Notes under the pieces: model-generated
The model's database searches: none
What the model was told of the DNA's origin: nothing
Seen by the model: the letters and a program-made list of their open reading frames with translations, nothing else
In this document: piece after piece, positions 13,996-20,629 of the stretch
How positions within the stretch are numbered: the first letter of the stretch is position 1
Layout: each line of letters opens with the position of its first letter
NCBI GenBank assembly: GCA_046730475.1
Contig: JBKPIY010000009.1
Coordinates: 1-20,629, forward strand
Source: JBKPIY01 sp046730475
GTDB lineage: Bacteria; Actinomycetota; Thermoleophilia; Solirubrobacterales; 70-9
Reading direction: 5' to 3'
DNA length: 20,629 nt
Position numbers and translations under genes: made by a program

Positions 13996-14203
13996 TGGGT
14001 TTGGCTTCCGCGTCTGGATCTCCGGCTGCGGCCCCCCGACCCGGGCCCAGCCCGCCGCCGCGTGTCGGCGAGCGTACCGGAAGGCCGGCTATGCCGCTGG
14101 CGGTCCCTTCGCGACCGTTCCAGGCCGTCGGCGCCCGAGTCGGAGGCGGCGCAGCGGCCGTCCGCAAAGACCTCATCGGCGCCGGGGTCGAGCGCCGCGG
14201 GGA
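13996..14203 (-). other. 208-bp intergenic region between secY and adk
   Basis: Longest non-coding gap in the ribosomal locus. It contains a minus-strand TACGCT resembling a -10 element, but no matching -35, and GC-rich inverted stretches. I see no T-tract terminator and no small gene. A promoter for adk-map is possible but not demonstrated. Confidence 0.4.
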
Positions 14204-15475
14204 CTACTTCAGGAAGCCCTCGTAGTTGCGCATCATCAGCTGTGCCTCGAGCTGCTTCACAGTGTCGAGGGCGACCCCGACGACGATCAGGATCGAGGTA
14301 CCGCCGAAGAAGAAGTTGGCCGACGTCTGGCTGATCAGGATCGTGGGCAGGGCGGCGACGGCGCCCAGGTAGAGGGCGCCCGGGAAGGTGAGCCTCGACA
14401 GGATCCGGTCGAGGTATTCGGCGGTAGGTCGCCCGGGTCTCACCCCCGGGATGAATCCTCCGTACTTCTTCAGGTTGTCGGCCTGATCGACAGGGTTGAA
14501 GGTGACCGCCGTGTAGAAGTAGGTGAAGATGATGATGAAGAAGACCTCGCCAACGACATAGGCCCACCCGTTGGGGTTGAAGAAGGCGGCGAAGTCGAGC
14601 GCCGCCGGCGTGTTGAGCAGCTGCCCGATGGTGGGCGGGAAGGCCATGATCGAGGCGGCGAAGATCACCGGGATCACGCCGGCCATGTTCACCCGCAGAG
14701 GCAGGTAGGTCGAGCCGCCCGAGGTCATCCGCCGGCCGACCACGCGCTTCGCGTACTGGACCGGGATCCGGCGCTGGCCCTCCTGGACGTAGACGATCGC
14801 GACGATCACCGCGATCGCGATGAAGGGCATCATCACCACGAACACCTGGTCGGGGTTGGTCCACCACTTGGTGAGGCCGCTCGGGATCCGGGAGACGATC
14901 GAGGCGAAAATCATCAGCGAGATCCCGTTCCCGATCCCCCGTTGAGTGATCAGCTCCCCCATCCACATCAGCAGGGTGCAGCCGCAGGTGAGACAGATGA
15001 CGATCAGGAACACCTTGGGGAAGGTGAGGGTGCCGACCACCGAGGTGCCGGCCTGGTTCTGGAAGCTCCGAAAGAGGAAGACGTAGCCGAGCGACTGAGC
15101 GAAGGCGAGCCCGACCGTGAGATAGCGCGTGTACTGCGTGATCTTCTGCTGCCCGACCTCGCCCTCCTTCTGGAGCCGCTCGAGCGAGGGGACCACCACC
15201 GTCAGCAGCTGGAGAATGATCGAGGCGGTGATGTAGGGCATGATCCCGAGCGCGAACAGGGAGAGGCGCGAGAGGCTCCCGCCCGAGAACAGATTGAGGA
15301 AGCCGAGGATGTTGTTGCCGGCGAAGTTCGACTCGATGTCCTTGACGGTCGAGCCGTCCACCCCGGGCGAGGGGATATAGGCGCCGAGCCGGTAGAGGGC
15401 GAGGATCGCCGCCGTGAACAGCAGCTTGCGGCGGATCTCGGGGACGGTGAAGGCGTTGGCGACCGTTTGCAGCAT
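14204..15475 (-). CDS. secY: Protein translocase subunit SecY
   Basis: Channel-forming subunit of the Sec translocon, 423 residues, with ten hydrophobic segments. Family blocks are GAYIPSPGVD after the first helix, the plug and TM2 region SLFALGIMPYITASIILQLL, GELITQRGIGNGISL, and the cytosolic loop KKYGGFIPGVRPGRPT. The ATG shares one base with the rplO stop (TGATG), indicating translational coupling. Exported proteins elsewhere in the window (the RTX and CocE proteins) would be clients of this channel. Confidence 0.98.
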   Translation of the reverse strand: MLQTVANAFTVPEIRRKLLFTAAILALYRLGAYIPSPGVDGSTVKDIESNFAGNNILGFLNLFSGGSLSRLSLFALGIMPYITASIILQLLTVVVPSLERLQKEGEVGQQKITQYTRYLTVGLAFAQSLGYVFLFRSFQNQAGTSVVGTLTFPKVFLIVICLTCGCTLLMWMGELITQRGIGNGISLMIFASIVSRIPSGLTKWWTNPDQVFVVMMPFIAIAVIVAIVYVQEGQRRIPVQYAKRVVGRRMTSGGSTYLPLRVNMAGVIPVIFAASIMAFPPTIGQLLNTPAALDFAAFFNPNGWAYVVGEVFFIIIFTYFYTAVTFNPVDQADNLKKYGGFIPGVRPGRPTAEYLDRILSRLTFPGALYLGAVAALPTILISQTSANFFFGGTSILIVVGVALDTVKQLEAQLMMRNYEGFLK

Positions 15476-15975
15476 CAGCCGGCCTCGATCGTCTCACAGC
15501 TGCCGCCGGCAGCCTCGATCCTCTCCTTGGCCTGGGCGCTGAAGGCGTGGGCCCGAACGGAGAGCTTCTTCGAGATCTCGCCCCGGGCGAGGACCTTCAC
15601 CGGCAGACGGCGCTTGGCAAGGCCGGCATCGCGCAGCGATTCGGGGGTGACCTCTGCGCCGGCGTCGAATCGCTTCTCGAGATCGGCGAGGTTGACCGGC
15701 TGGGTGCGGGTGCGGAAGGGCTCGAACGGCATCGACATCTTCTTGTTCGGACCGCGCAGCTTGCGCATCCTCATGTGGACCGGGTTCTGGCCGCCCTCAT
15801 AGGCGACCTTGCGCCTGCTGCCGGACCGCGCCCCGGCGCCCTTATGGCCCCGCCCCGAGGTCTTCCCGTGGCCGGTCCCCGCGCCGCGGCCGACCCGCTT
15901 GCGCGGGCGGCGCGACCCCGGCGGCGGGCCGATGCTGTGAAGGCCGATCCTGTCCTTGTCCTTGGCTTCCGCCAT
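15475..15975 (-). CDS. rplO: 50S ribosomal protein L15
   Basis: Large-subunit protein, 166 residues. The ATG at 15975 overlaps the rpmD stop by one base, and the long open frame further upstream is spurious. After a short lead (MAEAKDKDRIG) the family pattern LHSIGPPPGSRRPRKRVGRG, then GTGHGKTSGRGHKGAGARSG, is clear. The C-terminal half has RLPVKVLARGEISKKLSVRAH and ends ERIEAAGGSCETIEAG, as expected. Confidence 0.97.
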   Translation of the reverse strand: MAEAKDKDRIGLHSIGPPPGSRRPRKRVGRGAGTGHGKTSGRGHKGAGARSGSRRKVAYEGGQNPVHMRMRKLRGPNKKMSMPFEPFRTRTQPVNLADLEKRFDAGAEVTPESLRDAGLAKRRLPVKVLARGEISKKLSVRAHAFSAQAKERIEAAGGSCETIEAG

Positions 15976-16169
15976 CAGGACTCCTTGCCGTCCTCCCCGC
16001 CGACCTCGACCAGGTGTGAGACGACCCGGATCATCCCCCGAAGCTGAGGGGTGTCGGCGTGGGTGGAGCTCTTCCCGATCCGGCCGAGGCCGAGCGAGCG
16101 CAGAGTGTCGCGCTGGCGGCTCGATGCCCGGTTGGACGAGCGAACCTGGCGAAGCTCGAGGTCGGCCAT
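15975..16169 (-). CDS. rpmD: 50S ribosomal protein L30
   Basis: Small large-subunit protein, 64 residues. LRQVRSSNRASSRQRDTLRSLGLGRIGKSSTHADTPQLRGMIRVVSHLVEV is the standard L30 pattern, with the invariant LGL and RGMI. Both its start and stop are in TGATG overlaps (with rpsE and rplO). A short acidic tail (GGEDGKES) follows the domain. Confidence 0.96.
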   Translation of the reverse strand: MADLELRQVRSSNRASSRQRDTLRSLGLGRIGKSSTHADTPQLRGMIRVVSHLVEVGGEDGKES

Positions 16170-16807
16170 CAGTCGCCGACCTCGGACTCGGCGGCGGGCG
16201 GCTCGGCGCCCGCAGGCGCCTCGGCGGCCTCGGCCGGCTCCTCCTCGGTGGCGGCGCCCTCGCCCGCAGGCTCCTCCGTGCCCCCATCGACCGCGCCACC
16301 GACGCCGAGCACCTCGCTCACCGACAGCCCGCGGAGCCTGGCGACGTCCTCGGGACGGCGCAGCAGGTACAGGCCCTCCATCGTCGCCTTCACCAGGTTG
16401 ATCGGGTTCTGGGTGCCGATGCTCTTGGTGAGGACGTCGCGGACGCCGCCGAGCTCGAGCACGGCCCGCACGCCCCCGCCGGCGATCACGCCGGTGCCGG
16501 GGCTGGCCGGGCGGAGGACGACGTGGCCGGCGCCGAAGCGGCCGATCACCCGGTGGGTGATCGTCTGGCCGTACTTGGGCACCCGGATCAGGTTCTTGCG
16601 GGCGTTCTCGACCGCCTTCTGGATCGCAAGCGGGACCTCGCGGGCCTTGCCGTATCCGATCCCGACCACCGAGTCCTCGTCGCCGACGGCGACCAGGGCG
16701 GTGAACGAGAAGCGGCGGCCGCCCTTGACCACCTTGGCGACGCGGTTGATCTCGATCACCCGCTCCTGCAGGTCCAGTCCCTTGGGGCTGACTGTCTCTA
16801 CGGCCAT
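16169..16807 (-). CDS. rpsE: 30S ribosomal protein S5 with acidic C-terminal tail
   Basis: Small-subunit protein near the decoding centre and mRNA entry; 212 residues. The double-stranded RNA-binding domain begins LQERVIEINRVAKVVKGGRRFSF. The C-terminal domain includes GVIAGGGVRAVLELGGVRDVLTKSIGTQNPINLVKAT. Residues about 172-212 are an Ala/Glu/Pro-rich tail with no basic residue, an extension of about 40 residues beyond the common end. The TGA overlaps the rpmD ATG, and the gene starts 43 nt after rplR. Confidence 0.97.
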   Translation of the reverse strand: MAVETVSPKGLDLQERVIEINRVAKVVKGGRRFSFTALVAVGDEDSVVGIGYGKAREVPLAIQKAVENARKNLIRVPKYGQTITHRVIGRFGAGHVVLRPASPGTGVIAGGGVRAVLELGGVRDVLTKSIGTQNPINLVKATMEGLYLLRRPEDVARLRGLSVSEVLGVGGAVDGGTEEPAGEGAATEEEPAEAAEAPAGAEPPAAESEVGD

Positions 16808-16850
16808 GGGCTGAAGAAGGTTAGGGGGTGCGTCCCGTCGCCGGACCGGG

Positions 16851-17204
16851 CTAGAACGTAAGCCCTCCCCCGCGGGCTCCGTCGGCGAGCGCCCGGACGC
16901 GCCCGTGGTAGCGGTAGCCGCCGCGATCGAACACGCAGCTCGAGACCCCGGCCTCCTTGGCGCGCTCCGCGAGGGCCGCTCCCGCTCGCCTCGCCTGGTC
17001 CATCCGGGACAGATCGCGCAGCGAGGGCTCGATCCAGCTCACCGAGGTGATCGTGCGACCGGCGTCGTCGTCGATCAGCTGCGCGAAGACGCCGCGGTTC
17101 GAGCGGTACACCGACAGGCGGGGACGCTCCGCGGTCCCGCGGACCTTGGCCCGCACTCGCCGGCGTCGACGCAGGCGGCGCTGTGGCTTGGTCAGGACCG
17201 CCAT
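16851..17204 (-). CDS. rplR: 50S ribosomal protein L18
   Basis: 5S rRNA-binding large-subunit protein, 117 residues. A strongly basic N-terminus (RRLRRRRRVRAKVRGTAERPRLSVYRSNRGVFAQLIDD) precedes the conserved core. The C-terminus FDRGGYRYHGRVRALADGARGGGLTF is the standard ending. Gaps of 43 nt lie on both sides. Confidence 0.98.
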   Translation of the reverse strand: MAVLTKPQRRLRRRRRVRAKVRGTAERPRLSVYRSNRGVFAQLIDDDAGRTITSVSWIEPSLRDLSRMDQARRAGAALAERAKEAGVSSCVFDRGGYRYHGRVRALADGARGGGLTF

Positions 17205-17247
17205 CAGCGGTCCCTCTTGTTCTCCGTGCGGGCAGTGGGCACCACTA

Positions 17248-17781
17248 TCACGCCCGCTTGCCGACCTTGCGGGTGACGTGCTCGCCGGCGTAGCGGACGC
17301 CCTTGCCCTTGTAGGGCTCGGGCGGCCGGCGCTTGCGGATCCGGGCGGCGACCTCGCCCACCATCTGCTTGTCGATCCCCCGGACCACCACCTCGGTCGG
17401 CTGGGGGACCTCGAACTCGATCCCCTCGGGCGCCTGAACGGTGATCGGGTGCGAGTAGCCGAGCGTCATCTCCAGCGCCTTGCCCTTTAGCTGGGCGCGG
17501 TAGCCGACCCCCTGGATCTGAAGGCGCTTCTCGAATCCGTCGGTGACGCCCTCGACCATGTTCGCGATCAGGCTGCGCGTGAGCCCGTGCAGAGCCCGGT
17601 GCTCCCCCCGATCGGTGGGGCGGCTGACGGTGACGGTGCCGTCGTCGATCGCGATCTTCATGTCGCGCGAGATCGCCTGCTGAAGCTCGCCCTTTGGACC
17701 CTTTACCGCGACCGAGCCGGGCTTCACCTCGACCGTGACGCCGTCCGGGATCGCGATCGGTTGCCTACCGATTCTCGACAT
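17248..17781 (-). CDS. rplF: 50S ribosomal protein L6
   Basis: Large-subunit protein with two homologous domains, 177 residues. MSRIGRQPIAIPDGVTV opens the first domain. LQIQGVGYRAQLKGKALEMTLGYSHPI opens the second. The ending RRPPEPYKGKGVRYAGEHVTRKVGK is the invariant family motif. GAGGG lies four bases before the ATG. The gene is 21 nt after rpsH. Confidence 0.98.
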   Translation of the reverse strand: MSRIGRQPIAIPDGVTVEVKPGSVAVKGPKGELQQAISRDMKIAIDDGTVTVSRPTDRGEHRALHGLTRSLIANMVEGVTDGFEKRLQIQGVGYRAQLKGKALEMTLGYSHPITVQAPEGIEFEVPQPTEVVVRGIDKQMVGEVAARIRKRRPPEPYKGKGVRYAGEHVTRKVGKRA

Positions 17782-17802
17782 CAGCCCTCACCGATCACCG
17801 GA

Positions 17803-18198
17803 TCACCAGACATAAGCGACGACCTCGCCGCCGACGCCCTTCTTTCGCGCCTCGTGGCCGGTCATCACCCCGCTCGAGGTGGAGACGATCGCGGTACCCA
17901 TCCCGCCGAACACCCGCGGGATCTCGCCCTTGGCGACGTAGCGGCGCCGGCCCGGGCGCGACACCCGCTCGAGGCCGCTGATCACCGGGCTTCGGTCCTC
18001 GGTATAGCGGAGCTTCACCCGGATCACCTCGCCGACCCGGCCGCTCTCGACCGTGAAGTCGCGGATGTAGCCCTGCTCCTTGAGAATCCGCGAGATCTCC
18101 CGGCGGAGCTTCGAGGCGGGGATCTCCACCTCGTCGTGCTCCGCCTGGAGCGCGTTGCGGATCCTGGTCAGATAGTCGGCGATCGGGTCGGTCAGCAT
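17803..18198 (-). CDS. rpsH: 30S ribosomal protein S8
   Basis: Primary 16S rRNA-binding protein, 131 residues. MLTDPIADYLTRIRNA and the C-terminal block IPRVFGGMGTAIVSTSSGVMTGHEARKKGVGGEVVAYVW identify the family. In E. coli S8 represses the spc operon by binding near rplE; I did not find a clear equivalent site here. It lies 39 nt after rpsN. Confidence 0.98.
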   Translation of the reverse strand: MLTDPIADYLTRIRNALQAEHDEVEIPASKLRREISRILKEQGYIRDFTVESGRVGEVIRVKLRYTEDRSPVISGLERVSRPGRRRYVAKGEIPRVFGGMGTAIVSTSSGVMTGHEARKKGVGGEVVAYVW

Positions 18199-18237
18199 CG
18201 TGTCGGTCTCACTTGGTGAACGTTGTCGTCCTCGGGT

Positions 18238-18423
18238 CTACCAGCTCGACTTCGTCATCCCGGGCACGTAGCCGCGATGGGCGGCGTCCCGCAGGCAGAT
18301 CCGGCAGAGGCCGAACTTCCTGAAGTAGGCGCGAGGCCGCCCGCAGCGGCGGCAGCGGTTGTACTCGCGCGTCTTGTACTTGGCCGGGCGCGCCTGGCGC
18401 ACCCTCTGTGAGGTCTTCGCCAT
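18238..18423 (-). CDS. rpsZ: 30S ribosomal protein S14, type Z
   Basis: Short zinc-binding S14, 61 residues, with four zinc ligands C24, C27, C40 and C43 (CRRCGRPRAYFRKFGLCRIC). The ending RGYVPGMTKSSW is canonical. This is the zinc-dependent paralogue; a zinc-free S14 is not in the window. The ATG overlaps the rplE stop by one base (TGATG). It is also named rpsN in many annotations. Confidence 0.98.
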   Translation of the reverse strand: MAKTSQRVRQARPAKYKTREYNRCRRCGRPRAYFRKFGLCRICLRDAAHRGYVPGMTKSSW

Positions 18424-19259
18424 CAGTCTCCTTGTGAACCTGAATCGCCGCCGCTCGCATCGTCGGCGGCCTTGCCCTCGCCCTCAGCCTTCGCCTCGCC
18501 CTCGGCCCCCTCCATGCCTTCCTCGCCCTCCTCTGGGCGCTCAGGCTTGGCGTAGGCCTCGGGATTCTCCTCCTTGAGCTGCTCCAGCGCCGCCTGCTCG
18601 GCCTCGGCCCGCTGACGGGCCTCCTCCTTGCGGCGATCCTCCTCGGCCTCCGCGGCGACGTCGGTCTCGCCGGGCCGCCCCTCGGCCGAGAACGGCATCC
18701 CGAGCCCGTCGAGAAGCGCGAACGCCTCCTCGTCGGTCTTGGCGGTGGTGGTGATGGTGACGTCGAGGCCCCGGATCTCGTCGATCGAGTCGTAGTCCAC
18801 CTCGGGAAAGATGATCTGCTCGCGGATGCCCATCGAATAGTTGCCGCGCCCGTCGAAGGAGCGGGGATCGAGGCCGCGGAAGTCGCGGATCCGGGGGACG
18901 GCGACCGAGTTGAGACGGTCGAGGAACTCCCACATCCGCGCCCGGCGCAGGGTGACGGCGACCCCGACCGGCATCCCCTCGCGGACCTTGAACGAGGCTA
19001 CGGACTTCTTCGCCCGGCGGACGTTCGGGCGCTGGCCCGAGATCACCGCCAGCTGCTCGGTGGCGGCCTCGAGGAGGTGGGTGTTCTGCTTCGCCTCGCC
19101 GATCCCCATGTTGAGGGTGATCTTCTCCAGGGTCGGGACCTCCATCGGGGTGGAGTAGCCGAATCGCCGGGTGAGGGCGGGCCTCACCTCCTGCTCGTAG
19201 CGCTCGCGTAGCCTGGGCGGGGGGGCGGCCTGCTTCTGCTGCTCGGTGGCGGCTTCCAT
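18423..19259 (-). CDS. rplE: 50S ribosomal protein L5 with long acidic C-terminal extension
   Basis: 5S rRNA-binding protein of the central protuberance. Residues about 15-191 are a complete L5: KITLNMGIGEAKQN, GQRPNVRRAKKSVASFKVREGMPVG, FRGLDPRSFDGRGNYSMGI and the end DEEAFALLDGLGMPF. L5 usually stops there, near 180 residues, but this protein runs on to 278. The extra 87 residues (18426-18686) start with a probable charged helix (about 200-232) and finish with a Glu/Gly/Ala-rich disordered stretch. The reading frame is continuous and rpsZ starts at its stop, so the extension is coupled to normal operon structure and is not a read-through artefact. It starts ten bases after rplX. Confidence 0.96.
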   Translation of the reverse strand: MEAATEQQKQAAPPPRLRERYEQEVRPALTRRFGYSTPMEVPTLEKITLNMGIGEAKQNTHLLEAATEQLAVISGQRPNVRRAKKSVASFKVREGMPVGVAVTLRRARMWEFLDRLNSVAVPRIRDFRGLDPRSFDGRGNYSMGIREQIIFPEVDYDSIDEIRGLDVTITTTAKTDEEAFALLDGLGMPFSAEGRPGETDVAAEAEEDRRKEEARQRAEAEQAALEQLKEENPEAYAKPERPEEGEEGMEGAEGEAKAEGEGKAADDASGGDSGSQGD

Positions 19260-19269
19260 CGGGATCCTG

Positions 19270-19608
19270 TCAGTCGATCTCGTCGCCGCTCTTTGCGGCG
19301 ATCCGCTTGCGCTTGCCGTCCTTACCGCGCTCGACCCGCACCCGGGTTGGCTTGTTGGTCTGGGGGTCGAGCACCATCACGTTTGAGACGTGGATCGGGC
19401 CCTCCTTCTCGATGATCCCTCCGACCTCGCCGCCCTTCTGGGTGTCCTTGATGGAGCGCGGTCGCTGGTGGCGCTTGATCACGTTCAGGCCCTCGACGTA
19501 GACGCGGCGGCGCTTTGGTTCGGTCCGGATCACCTTCCCGGTCTTGCCGCGGTCCTTGCCGCCGGTGACGATCACGTGGTCGTCCTTGCGAACGCGCATC
19601 CGACCCAT
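19270..19608 (-). CDS. rplX: 50S ribosomal protein L24
   Basis: Assembly-initiator protein with an N-terminal KOW motif (VRKDDHVIVTGGKDRGKTGKVI), followed by VEGLNVIKRHQRP. It has 112 residues. Three starts are close together: GTG 19611, ATG 19608 and ATG 19599. I choose 19608 because GGAGG (19616-19620) is seven bases away and the ATG overlaps the rplN stop as TGATG. The C-terminus is basic and then acidic (KSGDEID). Confidence 0.96.
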   Translation of the reverse strand: MGRMRVRKDDHVIVTGGKDRGKTGKVIRTEPKRRRVYVEGLNVIKRHQRPRSIKDTQKGGEVGGIIEKEGPIHVSNVMVLDPQTNKPTRVRVERGKDGKRKRIAAKSGDEID

Positions 19609-19976
19609 CACAACACCTCCGGGGCGAGACTAACGATTCGCATGAAATTCCTGTCGCGGAGCTCGCGCGCCACCGGGCCGAAGATTCGGGTGCCGCGCGG
19701 GGTTCCCTGGGCGTCGATAAGGACCGCCGCGTTCTCGTCGAAGGCGATGTAGGTGCCGTCGGGGCGGCCCAACTGCTTGCGGGTCCGGACCACGACCGCC
19801 TCGACCACCTCGCCCTTGCGGACGCCGCCATGCGGAGTCGCCTGCTTGACGGTGGCGGTGATCACATCGCCGATCCGCGCGTACCGGCGGTGTGAGCCGC
19901 CCTTGACGCGGATGCAGAGGATCTCGCGGGCGCCCGAGTTGTCGGCGACCCTGAGCTTTGACTCCTGCTGGATCAC
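19608..19976 (-). CDS. rplN: 50S ribosomal protein L14
   Basis: Large-subunit protein at the subunit interface, 122 residues, the exact family length from the GTG at 19976. It starts VIQQESKLRVADNSGAREIL. GGAGG sits eight bases before the GTG. The longer open frame upstream, which crosses rpsQ, is spurious. The conserved block FDENAAVLIDAQGTPRGTRIFGPVARELR and the end IVSLAPEVL are present. Confidence 0.98.
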   Translation of the reverse strand: MIQQESKLRVADNSGAREILCIRVKGGSHRRYARIGDVITATVKQATPHGGVRKGEVVEAVVVRTRKQLGRPDGTYIAFDENAAVLIDAQGTPRGTRIFGPVARELRDRNFMRIVSLAPEVL

Positions 19977-20007
19977 GAGCGGACCCTCCTCGACGAGCCG
20001 GCGAGCT

Positions 20008-20565
20008 TCACTTCGCCCGCTCCAGGATCTCGGCCAGCCGCCAGCGCTTGGTCCGCGACTGAGGCCGGGTCTCGACCAGACGGACGAGGTCCCCCTCGTT
20101 GGCCTCGTTGCGCTCGTCATGAGCGCGGAGGGTGCTGGAGCGGCGCACGATCTTCTCGTAGGCGGGGTGCCTGCGGGCGATGTCGATCCGGACCGTGATC
20201 GTCTTGTCGGCCTTGTTGGAGATGACCGTACCCCGGCGCACCTTGCGGGCGACCGAGGTCCGCTCGGCGGGAGGGGTGCCCTCGCGCCTCTCCTGCTTGG
20301 CGCGGCTCTTGCGCCGGTAGGCGGCCCGCCTGGCGCGGGCGGCGCGGCGGCGCTCGGCCCGCTCGGCGCTTCGCTCCTCGGCGGAGAGCTGCGGCCCGGC
20401 CTCGCCCGACTCCCGGGAGCGCAGCAGCCGTCGTCTCGCCTTCCAGTCGAGCCCCTCGAGGGGATCCTCGGCCGGGATCTCCTCGGCCCCGGCGGCAGGG
20501 GCCTCCTCGGCGGGGGCGTCGGCCGCCGGCTCCTCGGCGGGGGCATCGTCGGCCCCCGCCGCCAC
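20008..20565 (-). CDS. rpsQ: 30S ribosomal protein S17 with long charged N-terminal extension (start uncertain)
   Basis: The last 80 or so residues are a standard S17 (RRGTVISNKADKTITVRIDIARRHPAYEKIVRRSSTL, then AHDERNEANEGDLVRLVETRPQSRTKRW). From the GTG at 20565 the protein has 185 residues, with about 100 extra at the N-terminus. Residues 1-39 are Ala/Glu/Pro-rich and acidic, and about 42-95 are very basic (RRRAARARRAAYRRK). The frame remains open to the right edge, so the real start may lie outside. An internal GTG (codon 109) would give a 77-residue S17 of normal size, but no Shine-Dalgarno precedes it, and the extension has coherent composition. S17 identity is certain; the extension needs confirmation. 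Confidence 0.88.
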   Translation of the reverse strand: MAAGADDAPAEEPAADAPAEEAPAAGAEEIPAEDPLEGLDWKARRRLLRSRESGEAGPQLSAEERSAERAERRRAARARRAAYRRKSRAKQERREGTPPAERTSVARKVRRGTVISNKADKTITVRIDIARRHPAYEKIVRRSSTLRAHDERNEANEGDLVRLVETRPQSRTKRWRLAEILERAK

Positions 20566-20629
20566 GGCGGCGGGGCCCGGCCCCGCCAGCCCGGCCGCGG
20601 CCGCGGGGGGGTGGGGGGCGGGGGAGGGC
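20566..20629. other. Low-complexity right edge
   Basis: The last 64 bases are almost pure G and C, with G runs on the plus strand (seven G, then T, six G, C, five G). In the rpsQ frame they read as Pro/Ala/Gly with no stop. rpmC (L29), expected upstream of rpsQ, is not visible. The composition is more extreme than elsewhere and could be either the start of a low-complexity protein tail or poor-quality sequence at a contig end. Confidence 0.5.

Noticed and set aside
13889..14176. 95-codon minus-strand frame between secY and adk as an extra gene
   Set aside because: It runs into adk in another frame, has low-complexity Pro/Ala/Arg/Gly content and has no ribosome site.
13943..15802. 619-codon plus-strand open frame opposite secY and rplO
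   Set aside because: It lies antisense to certain genes and its His/Asp/Arg/Glu-rich translation resembles no protein. Long antisense frames are expected in DNA this GC-rich.

Overview
This is a GC-rich stretch of a bacterial chromosome or metagenome contig. The gene set and the style of its ribosomal proteins suggest an actinobacterium: zinc-type S14, cysteine-bearing S4 and L36, many GTG starts and a DtxR/IdeR-like iron box. Thermoleophilia (Solirubrobacterales-like) is my best guess, but that is inference from gene content and composition and no search was run.

The right two thirds (about 9400 to 20629) is the spc/alpha ribosomal-protein locus on the minus strand. In transcription order it reads rpsQ, rplN, rplX, rplE, rpsN, rpsH, rplF, rplR, rpsE, rpmD, rplO, secY, adk, map, then rpmJ, rpsM, rpsK, rpsD, rpoA, rplQ. 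It supplies 30S and 50S proteins, the Sec channel, adenylate kinase, N-terminal methionine removal and the RNA polymerase alpha subunit. Three features stand out. infA is absent from its usual place between map and rpmJ, where a Rho-independent terminator and a leader hairpin sit instead. L5, S5 and S17 carry long Ala/Glu-rich or charged extensions. Several junctions are one-base TGATG stop/start overlaps.

The left third holds mostly minus-strand genes of mixed function. They are a secreted CocE/NonD-type serine hydrolase, truA, an FTR1 iron permease behind a 28-bp iron-box-like palindrome, surE and ligA overlapping by GTGA, and a secreted RTX-repeat protein. Two genes lie on the plus strand: a 5'-truncated DacB/PBP4-type peptidase at the left edge, and an 83-residue two-helix membrane protein whose stop abuts that of rplQ.

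No tRNA, rRNA, CRISPR array, insertion sequence, phage gene or att site was recognised. No gap between genes exceeds 300 bases; the largest are 13996-14203 and 8966-9149. I do not see a new multi-gene system. The most interesting signals are regulatory (iron box, terminator and leader in the infA slot) and the unusual ribosomal-protein extensions.
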